Source: Planococcus sp. MSAK28401
GTDB lineage: Bacteria > Bacillota > Bacilli > Bacillales_A > Planococcaceae
DNA length: 64,000 nt
Assembly (NCBI RefSeq): GCF_018283455.1
Contig: NZ_JAAMTH010000001.1
Coordinates: 1,159,501-1,223,500, forward strand
Direction: 5' to 3'
Shown here: positions 58,074 to 64,000 of the stretch, one piece after another
Layout of the letters: each line of letters starts with the position of its first letter
How positions within the stretch are numbered: position 1 is the first letter of the stretch
Position numbers and translations under genes: made by a program
The notes under the pieces: model-generated
What the model was told of the DNA's origin: nothing
Database searches by the model: none
The model's input: only the letters and a program-made list of their open reading frames with translations

Positions 58074-58952
58074 GTGGAAAAACCACATATTATGCTTGTA
58101 GACGGAATGGCGGTCTTGTTCCGTTCGTATTTTGCCACAGCAGGCGTCGGACAGTTTTTCCGCACAGAAAGCGGACTTGCCACAAATGGCGTACAAGGAT
58201 TCGCGCGCCACGTGCTCACTGCGAAGTCATTGATGAAGCCGACCCACATTGCCGTATGCTGGGACATGGGCGCGCATACTTTCCGCACCGAGATGTTCGA
58301 CGGCTATAAAGCAAACCGGCCGGCGCCGCCTGAAGATATGGTGCATCAATTCGATCAGGCGCGTGAAGTGTCCGAGCTTCTCGGCTGGAAAAATTATGGA
58401 GAAAAAGGCATCGAAGCGGATGATTTTATCGGCTCGTTCACAAAAAAATGGCCGGACGAAGCGGATTACACAATCATTACCGGAGATAAAGACATGCTTC
58501 AGCTATTGACCCCGTCGGTCAAGATCGCTTTCATGAAAAAAGGCTTCCACATCTATGATCTTTACACCGAGGCGCGGTTCGGGGAAGAATATGGCATCTT
58601 GCCGGAGCAATTTGCTGATGTAAAAGCATTCATGGGCGACCCGAGTGACGGCTATCCGGGCGTCAAAGGCATCGGCCCGAAGACGGCGCTTCAGTTGATC
58701 CAACGCTACGGCTCGGTCGAAGGCGTCCTGGAACATATCGAGGAACTGAAACCAGCGCAGAAAAAGAAAATCGAAGAGAATCAAGACATGCTCGCGCTAT
58801 CGAAAAAGCTGGCGGTCATCAAAGATGACCTCCAGCTCGATGTGGCACTCGACGAAATCGCAGTGCCGAATTATTCTTCTGATTTGGTAAGGTTATGCGA
58901 CGAGCGGGAATTCCGCCTGCTCGCAAGACTCTTGGAAAAATCATTTATCTGA
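58074..58952 (+). CDS. 5'-3' exonuclease (flap endonuclease family, YpcP-like)
   Basis: A 292-residue protein equal to the N-terminal domain of DNA polymerase I standing alone. Metal-binding acidic motifs: MLVDGMAVLFRSYFA, GIEADDFIGSF, ITGDKDMLQLL; the helix-hairpin-helix GDPSDGYPGVKGIGPKTALQLI binds DNA. It removes RNA primers and flaps. The start is GTG 58074 after GGGGGA. Its stop lies 12 bases inside the end of the C39-like gene on the other strand, and its terminator is inside that gene. Confidence 0.92.
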   Translation: MEKPHIMLVDGMAVLFRSYFATAGVGQFFRTESGLATNGVQGFARHVLTAKSLMKPTHIAVCWDMGAHTFRTEMFDGYKANRPAPPEDMVHQFDQAREVSELLGWKNYGEKGIEADDFIGSFTKKWPDEADYTIITGDKDMLQLLTPSVKIAFMKKGFHIYDLYTEARFGEEYGILPEQFADVKAFMGDPSDGYPGVKGIGPKTALQLIQRYGSVEGVLEHIEELKPAQKKKIEENQDMLALSKKLAVIKDDLQLDVALDEIAVPNYSSDLVRLCDEREFRLLARLLEKSFI

Positions 58953-59462
58953 CTTGGACACCGGCGCAATCTGGATGAAACTCAATACGCCCTGGTTTTC
59001 CCGGAACGACACCGCCCGCAGTTTGCTCGGGCGGTTTTTTTGTCCGTTGTCATGAATGTACAACAGCAAATCGTCCCCAGTTTCCTTGTAGCCGATGAGC
59101 GGGACCCAGTGATAGGCGAAAGTGGTTTTTTGGCGCCAGCGCAATGAAAAATAGCGGTCGAACTTTACAGCAAGCGGATAGCCGGCATCGAGCTGTTGTT
59201 TAATGTGTTCGATTGAATGAATCCGCTTAATATCGTAACGCGGCCCGGCCAGTTTTCTCAGCCGCCGGATTAGGCAAAACGCGCTCAAGCCGATCGGCGT
59301 CGCTCCGAGCAATTTATAAAGCGGCCCGATCCCCGGTGCCACGCCTTCATGGTAGAGCAGGATGGAGGCAGTGGTGACCGGCCCGCATGCAGAAGCTCGG
59401 TAGGCGGCCGGTACATGTTCAGCGTATTGGTTCATTGCTTGAAAAGGCAGCAGCGCTTTCAT
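58941..59462 (-). CDS. C39-like cysteine peptidase domain protein
   Basis: A 173-residue protein of the papain-like C39 superfamily (Peptidase_C39_2 type). Putative catalytic residues: Cys26 in SACGPVTTASILLYHEG, His118 in YHWVPLIGY and Asp138 in HDNG. The linking segment SIEHIKQQLDAGYPLAVKF is typical. No signal peptide, membrane helix or ABC transporter is attached, so it is not a bacteriocin exporter domain. Substrate unknown. ATG follows AGGAGG, 23 bases after the STAS gene on the same strand. Confidence 0.78.
   Translation of the reverse strand: MKALLPFQAMNQYAEHVPAAYRASACGPVTTASILLYHEGVAPGIGPLYKLLGATPIGLSAFCLIRRLRKLAGPRYDIKRIHSIEHIKQQLDAGYPLAVKFDRYFSLRWRQKTTFAYHWVPLIGYKETGDDLLLYIHDNGQKNRPSKLRAVSFRENQGVLSFIQIAPVSKSDK
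59011..59041 (+). terminator. Terminator of the exonuclease gene inside an opposing gene
   Basis: ACCGCCCG-CAGTTTGCT-CGGGCGGT then TTTTTT on the plus strand. The same bases code for part of the C-terminal region of the C39-like protein on minus. Confidence 0.75.
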
Positions 59463-59485
59463 GATGCATCCTCCTTCTACACGGT

Positions 59486-59944
59486 TCAGCGCAGCTTGGC
59501 TTCTCGTTCATCGAGCAAAGTTTGCAAGGCGCTGCGGAATGTCGTATAAACTTCCAAGTCAACGTGAATGCCGGCATGGACTATCTCCCTGACAAAACGA
59601 GGGTTGAAGCCGACATAGATGCCGCGCAAGCCCATCAGTTTCAAGGCGCTGTTCAATTGAGTCAATTCAAGTGCGAGTTCATTGAAGTCAAATGACTGGA
59701 CATCTTGCATCGTCACGCCGGTAAAGTCGAAGACCACTTGTTCTGTATCGCGATGGCTATCAGCATAATCGAGCACTTTCGTCCGGATCGTCTCGAAACG
59801 GTCGCGGAAAATGTACCCGGCAATCGGCACGAGAATGGTATTCGGGACGATCGACGGGATGATCGGTGCCGACATATTGTAAATGACGTCTTGGTAGTAC
59901 GCCACGAGTTCTTGCAATTCCTTAATTTCTTGTTGTGGATCCAT
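59486..59944 (-). CDS. STAS domain protein (RsbR-like C-terminal domain)
   Basis: A 152-residue protein with a short N-terminal helix (EIKELQELVAYYQDVIYNM) and a STAS domain (about 30-145): IIPSIVPNTILVPIAGYIFRDRFETI, VVFDFTGVTMQDVQSFDFNELALEL, GLRGIYVGFNPRFVREIV. The usual phosphorylated Ser/Thr of anti-sigma antagonists would be near DVQSFD. Similar domains act in stressosomes that trigger SigB, but no sensor domain is present. It lies between a thioredoxin and a C39-like gene on the same strand. Confidence 0.8.
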   Translation of the reverse strand: MDPQQEIKELQELVAYYQDVIYNMSAPIIPSIVPNTILVPIAGYIFRDRFETIRTKVLDYADSHRDTEQVVFDFTGVTMQDVQSFDFNELALELTQLNSALKLMGLRGIYVGFNPRFVREIVHAGIHVDLEVYTTFRSALQTLLDEREAKLR

Positions 59945-59993
59945 TTCGGCACCTCTGCTTTATAATATTCGTGAATGTTTCGGACGTCTGTCT

Positions 59994-60314
59994 TTAAGTT
60001 TGTTGATCTTCCAGGAAGTGGATGACAGAAGCCGGGGTTTTGGCATTAGCACTGTGGAGGTGCGCTTGTTTTACGCCGTCCTTGAAGATCAATAGGCTTG
60101 GGATGCCCATTACTTCGTATTGCTCTGCAATTTCCGGGAGTTCGTCGCGGTTGACGTCAACCCATTGGTAGTTGTCGTATTGTTCGATGATCGGGTCGAT
60201 GAACATATCCATGCGTGTGCAATCAGGGCACCAGCCAGCCTGGAATTTCACGATGACCGGTTCGCCGTTTTGGATTGTATCGTTGAACTGTTCAGTTGTT
60301 TTTAGGGATTTCAT
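59994..60314 (-). CDS. Thioredoxin family protein
   Basis: A 106-residue thioredoxin-fold protein. Active site Trp28-Cys29-Pro-Asp-Cys32 (AGWCPDCTRMD) differs from the usual CGPC, and cis-Pro is in GIPSLLIFKDG. It may act as a reductase of a specific target; YtpP-like proteins share this look. The start follows AAAGGAGG; open frame upstream to 60428 is in the divergent promoter region of fadN. Confidence 0.88.
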   Translation of the reverse strand: MKSLKTTEQFNDTIQNGEPVIVKFQAGWCPDCTRMDMFIDPIIEQYDNYQWVDVNRDELPEIAEQYEVMGIPSLLIFKDGVKQAHLHSANAKTPASVIHFLEDQQT

Positions 60315-60366
60315 TGAATTGCCTCCTTTAATAGTCTTTTTAATCTTACCCTTTTTTTGCATTCTC

Positions 60367-60380
60367 TCCAAGCGCTTGGA
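60367..60380. promoter_or_regulatory. 14-bp perfect palindrome, cre-like core
   Basis: TCCAAGCGCTTGGA lies between the divergent thioredoxin and fadN genes. The core AAGCGCTT fits a CcpA cre site, but the outer bases do not. Confidence 0.35.
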
Positions 60381-60412
60381 TAAAAGCGGGAGAAAAATCT
60401 TCCGATTAAATA

Positions 60413-60441
60413 TTGCGAAAATAAGCAATTTAATTTACACT
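60413..60441 (+). promoter_or_regulatory. Promoter of fadNA
   Basis: -35 TTGCGA (60413-60418), 17-bp spacer, -10 TACACT (60436-60441). Confidence 0.5.
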
Positions 60442-60482
60442 AAGAACAAGAAGGACAGCATTTCTTTTTTTTACCCAGAAAA

Positions 60483-60500
60483 TGAATGAGGGTTCATTCA
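60483..60500 (+). promoter_or_regulatory. FadR operator upstream of fadN
   Basis: TGAATGAGGGTTCATTCA, arms TGAATGA and TTCATTCA, matches the FadR box and differs from the lcfB site only at two central bases. It ends 19 bases before the fadN start codon. Confidence 0.88.
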
Positions 60501-60519
60501 AAAACAGGAGGGTTTGCCC

Positions 60520-62904
60520 GTGTCATACAAAATCAAAAAAGCGGCTGTGCTCGGATCAGGCGTCATGGGATCCGGAATCGCAGCGCATTTAGCCAATATC
60601 GGAATTCCGGTCATGCTGCTCGACATTGTCCCGAAAGAGGCAACGAAGGAAGAGCAAGCGAAAGGATTGACCTTGGAGGACAAAGCAGTCCGCAACCGGA
60701 TCGCAGCGACTGCCACCCAAAAGCTATTAAAGCAAAAACCTGCTCCGCTGACACAAAAGAAAAACTTGCAATTGATCACGCCAGGCAACTTGGAAGATGA
60801 TCTCGAAAAGCTATCCGACGTGGATTGGATTATCGAAGTCATCGTCGAAAACCTGGATATTAAGAAATCACTCTATGAAAAGGTGGATGCAGTCAGAAAG
60901 CCCGGCACCATCATTTCCTCCAATACATCAGGCATCAGCATCAATGCGATGTCAGAAGGGCGCTCGGAAGATTTCCAGAAGCATTTCCTTGGCACCCATT
61001 TCTTTAACCCGCCGCGCTACTTGAAATTGCTTGAAGTCATTCCGGCACAGGCAACAGCTCCGGAAGTCGTTGAATTCATGCAGCAATTCGGTGAAGACCG
61101 CTTAGGCAAAGGCGTCGTTTTGGCAAAAGATACGCCGAACTTCATCGCTAACCGCATCGGCACGTACGGCTTGCTCGTCACGGTGCGCGAAATGCAAAAC
61201 CGCGGCTATTCTATTGGTGAAGTAGATTCCGTTACCGGCCCATTGATCGGCCGCCCAAAATCGGCGACATTCCGTACACTCGATGTTGTAGGTTTGGATA
61301 CGTTTATGCACGTATCGAAAAACGTCTACGACCAAACCGAAGGCGAAGAACAGCAAGTATTTAAAACGCCTGAATTCATGAAGAGCATGGTCGAAAACGG
61401 CTGGATCGGCGCCAAAGCCAAGCAAGGCTTTTTCCAGAAGAAAGACAAAGAAATTCTGGAGCTCGACCCGGACACGATGGAATACCGCCCGGCGCAAAAA
61501 TTGAAAACGCCTTCACAGGAGGTAGCCAAGCAGCAAAAAGGCTTGTCCGCAAAAATGAAGACACTCGTTTATGCAGACGACCGCACAGGCGAATTGCTGT
61601 GGAGCATCCTCGCTCCGACACTCGTCTATTCGGCGCAATTGCACGGCGAGATTGCAGACGATATCGTCGCCATCGACAACGCCATGAAATGGGGCTTCGG
61701 ATGGGAACAGGGACCGTTTGAAGTTTGGGACGCAATCGGCGTCAAGCAGTCGACAGAAAAAATGGCCGCACAAGGTTTGGAAGTACCAGCATTTGCACAA
61801 GCCTTATTGGATAAAGGATTTGATTCCTTCTATAAAGAAGAAAACGGCGATCTGTATTATTTCGACGGGACCGATTATCAGCCCGTTCCGGTCAATGAAA
61901 AAGTGATCGACTTGAAGAGCTACAAGAAAAAGCATGGCGTCATCAAATCGAATTCCGGCGCAAGCTTGATCGATCTTGGGGACGGCATCGCATTGCTCGA
62001 ATTCCATTCGCGGTCGAATGCGATCGGCCTCGATATCATGCAGATGATCAATTTCTCGGTCGATGAAGTCGAGAAAAATTATAAAGGGCTCGTTATTGGC
62101 AACCAAGGCAAAAACTTCTGTGTTGGCGCCAACCTCGGCATGATTTTGATGGAAGCTCAAGACGACAATATCTTTGAACTGGATTTGACGATCCGCACCT
62201 TCCAGAACGCCATGCTGAAATTGAAATATAGCTCGAAACCGGTTGTTGCGGCACCATTCGGCATGACACTCGGCGGCGGGGCAGAAGTCATCTTGCCAGC
62301 AGCACGCGTGCAGGCATCCATGGAAACTTATATGGGCTTAGTGGAAGCAGGCGTCGGGCTCATTCCAGGCGGCGGCGGAAACAAGGAACTTTATATGAAG
62401 CAATTAAAAGGCTTGCCGAATCATGTCACGGCTGACTATGTCAATGTAGCAGCGGGCGTGTTCGAATCGATCGCGACTGCGAAAGTGTCGACCTCAGCAG
62501 ACGAAGCACGTGAAAACAATTTCCTGAACTTCGTCGACGGCATCAGCGTCAATAGCGACCATTTGATTTATGATGCGAAGCAATTGGCATTGTCGCTCCA
62601 TGATAATGGCTACCAGGCGCCAAGAAGAGAAAAAGTGCCAGTCGCAGGGGAAGCGGGCTATGCCGCGATGCTGCTTGGGGCTGAAGGCATGTTATTATCC
62701 GGCTATATCAGCGAACACGATATGAAAATCGCCAAGAAACTGGCGTATGTATTATCAGGCGGCAAACTGCCATACGGCACGAAAGTCGATGAGCAGTATT
62801 TGCTCGATTTGGAACGTGAAGCATTCCTGAGCCTCGTTGCTGAACCGAAGTCACAGCAGCGCATGCAGCATATGCTTGTCAAAGGGAAACCATTACGCAA
62901 TTGA
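60520..62904 (+). CDS. fadN: 3-hydroxyacyl-CoA dehydrogenase/enoyl-CoA hydratase FadN
   Basis: A 794-residue bifunctional beta-oxidation enzyme. N-terminal NAD-binding domain (AAVLGSGVMGSGIAAHLANIG) and dehydrogenase C-terminal repeats (TPNFIANRIGTYG, AMKWGFGWEQGPFEVWDAIG) come first, then a crotonase domain from about residue 490 (GKNFCVGANLGMIL, GMTLGGGAEVIL, EAGVGLIPGGGG). Domain order is that of B. subtilis FadN. Start is GTG 60520, eight bases after AGGAGG; a TTG two codons earlier is too close to it. Followed by fadA. Confidence 0.95.
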   Translation: MSYKIKKAAVLGSGVMGSGIAAHLANIGIPVMLLDIVPKEATKEEQAKGLTLEDKAVRNRIAATATQKLLKQKPAPLTQKKNLQLITPGNLEDDLEKLSDVDWIIEVIVENLDIKKSLYEKVDAVRKPGTIISSNTSGISINAMSEGRSEDFQKHFLGTHFFNPPRYLKLLEVIPAQATAPEVVEFMQQFGEDRLGKGVVLAKDTPNFIANRIGTYGLLVTVREMQNRGYSIGEVDSVTGPLIGRPKSATFRTLDVVGLDTFMHVSKNVYDQTEGEEQQVFKTPEFMKSMVENGWIGAKAKQGFFQKKDKEILELDPDTMEYRPAQKLKTPSQEVAKQQKGLSAKMKTLVYADDRTGELLWSILAPTLVYSAQLHGEIADDIVAIDNAMKWGFGWEQGPFEVWDAIGVKQSTEKMAAQGLEVPAFAQALLDKGFDSFYKEENGDLYYFDGTDYQPVPVNEKVIDLKSYKKKHGVIKSNSGASLIDLGDGIALLEFHSRSNAIGLDIMQMINFSVDEVEKNYKGLVIGNQGKNFCVGANLGMILMEAQDDNIFELDLTIRTFQNAMLKLKYSSKPVVAAPFGMTLGGGAEVILPAARVQASMETYMGLVEAGVGLIPGGGGNKELYMKQLKGLPNHVTADYVNVAAGVFESIATAKVSTSADEARENNFLNFVDGISVNSDHLIYDAKQLALSLHDNGYQAPRREKVPVAGEAGYAAMLLGAEGMLLSGYISEHDMKIAKKLAYVLSGGKLPYGTKVDEQYLLDLEREAFLSLVAEPKSQQRMQHMLVKGKPLRN

Positions 62905-62932
62905 TCGCCGATTAGATAGAGGAGGAAATGAT

Positions 62933-64000
62933 ATGCGCGAAGCAGTAATTGTGGCCGGAGCCAGAACACCGGTCGGTAAAGCAAAAAAAGGTTCTCTCGC
63001 CTCGGTGCGCCCAGATGATTTCGGGGCACTTGTCGTACGGGAAACATTGAAACGGGCTGGATATGACGGCCCCATTGATGATTTGATTATGGGCTGTGCC
63101 ATGCCAGAAGCAGAACAAGGCATGAACATCGCCCGCAATATCGGGGCGCTCGCAGGGCTTCCGGATACGACGCCGGCCGTTACCGTCAACCGTTTTTGTT
63201 CGTCAGGCTTGCAGTCGATCGCTTATGCCGCTGAACGAATCATGGTCGGCCACGCCGAAGCGATCGTTGCCGGCGGCGTCGAATCGATGAGCATGGTGCC
63301 GATGATGGGCAATGTGCTGCGGCCGAACGCCAAAATCGCCGAAACCGCCCCGCAATATTACATGAGCATGGGCCATACGGCAGAACAAGTGGCGACACAA
63401 TACGGTGTCAGCCGGGAAGACCAGGATGCATTTGCGGTCCGGTCTCATGAAAATGCAGCTAGGGCTATCGAAAAAGGACATTTTGTCGATGAAATCGTGC
63501 CAGTTGAAGTGATCCAGCGCTATGTCGATAGCCAGAATAAATACCAAGAAAAATCGTTCATGTTCGAAATGGATGAAGGGGTGCGCCACGGCACATCCAT
63601 CCAGACGCTCAATAAATTGCGCTCAGCATTCTCAGCGCGCGGCACGGTGACAGCGGGTAATTCTTCGCAGACTTCTGACGGCGCAGGTTCTGTGCTTGTC
63701 ATGGACCGTGAAAAAGCGGAAGCGCTTGGCCTTAAGCCAATCGCGAAATTCCGTTCATTCGCAACAGGCGGCGTGCCGCCGGAAGTCATGGGCATCGGCC
63801 CGGTCGTTGCGATTCCTAAAGCCTTGAAACTGGCCGGCTTGACGAAAGACGATATCGACGTCTGGGAACTGAACGAAGCCTTCGCTTCACAGTCGCTCGG
63901 CGTCATCCGCGAGCTTGGCTTGGATATGGATAAGATCAATTTGAACGGCGGCGCCATCGCACTCGGCCATCCGCTCGGTGCAACAGGTTCGATTTTGACT
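62933..64000 (+). CDS. fadA: Acetyl-CoA acyltransferase (thiolase) FadA, cut by the window end
   Basis: The first 356 residues of a thiolase of about 391. It cleaves 3-ketoacyl-CoA with CoA to end the beta-oxidation cycle. Nucleophile Cys89 in VNRFCSSGLQ, ELNEAFASQSLG, and the late motif NLNGGAIALGHPLGATGS are present; the C-terminal Cys/Gly motif lies beyond the window. ATG 62933 follows GAGGAGG. The frame is open to the last base. In B. subtilis fadE follows. Confidence 0.95.
   Translation, partial: MREAVIVAGARTPVGKAKKGSLASVRPDDFGALVVRETLKRAGYDGPIDDLIMGCAMPEAEQGMNIARNIGALAGLPDTTPAVTVNRFCSSGLQSIAYAAERIMVGHAEAIVAGGVESMSMVPMMGNVLRPNAKIAETAPQYYMSMGHTAEQVATQYGVSREDQDAFAVRSHENAARAIEKGHFVDEIVPVEVIQRYVDSQNKYQEKSFMFEMDEGVRHGTSIQTLNKLRSAFSARGTVTAGNSSQTSDGAGSVLVMDREKAEALGLKPIAKFRSFATGGVPPEVMGIGPVVAIPKALKLAGLTKDDIDVWELNEAFASQSLGVIRELGLDMDKINLNGGAIALGHPLGATGSILT

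Overview
The window reads as chromosomal DNA of a Gram-positive Bacillales bacterium, most likely a Planococcus-like member of the Planococcaceae. The genus is an inference from overall similarity and moderate GC. The Bacillales assignment is firm: the order of whole blocks follows Bacillus subtilis (yhfH-lplJ-lcfB; uvrBA-yvlB-hprK-lgt-yvoD-ppaX-yvoF-hisZGDBHAFI-TPR-trxB-yvcI-rapZ-yvcK-whiA-crh-clpP-tRNA-Arg; cggR-gapA-pgk-tpiA-gpmI-eno; secG-est-rnr-smpB-ssrA), and operators for FadR, CtsR, CggR and LexA sit where those families predict. No phage, insertion sequence, CRISPR array or rRNA operon was seen.

Layout. 1-10 kb: a YtkA-like lipoprotein, YhfH, lipoate ligase, a BceRSAB-type peptide-sensing and detoxification module, acyl-CoA ligase lcfB behind a FadR box, and an S9 peptidase. 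10-14.4 kb: an enoyl-CoA hydratase-like protein, a UbiB-type kinase, a YhjD-like protein, comK and a divergent IDEAL-domain gene. 14.5-25.3 kb: uvrBA, DUF4097 protein, amidase, hprK, lgt, nucleoside-recognition protein, ppaX, acetyltransferase. 25.4-31.8 kb: eight-gene histidine operon with mostly overlapping genes, lacking hisC and histidinol phosphatase. 31.9-41 kb: TPR protein, trxB, yvcI-rapZ-yvcK-whiA-crh, clpP, tRNA-Arg(CCG), lemA/TPM/redoxin. 41-48.1 kb: the lower glycolysis operon. 48.1-48.9 kb: a 780-bp gene-free block of palindromic repeats. 48.9-53.3 kb: secG, est, rnr, smpB and tmRNA. 53.4-60.3 kb: aldehyde dehydrogenase and SDR with a SigB-like promoter, BCCT transporter, another repeat element, a 5'-3' exonuclease, and a C39-like/STAS/thioredoxin group. 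60.4 kb to the end: fadN and fadA (cut by the window edge) behind a second FadR box.

How it works together. hprK, crh and cggR tie carbon status to the gapA operon. lcfB and fadNA, more than 50 kb apart, share near-identical FadR boxes and so form one fatty-acid degradation regulon. ComK, ClpP, the IDEAL protein and thioredoxins represent competence, proteolysis and redox functions. Most genes are ordinary core genes.

The most unusual structure is a family of GC-rich, multi-hairpin intergenic elements: two next to each other at 48.2-48.76 kb and one at 57.73-57.96 kb. Junction and loop sequences are kept while stem sequences differ but stay complementary. I judge this the best candidate for something not explained by standard annotation, although related palindromic repeats may be known in Bacillales.
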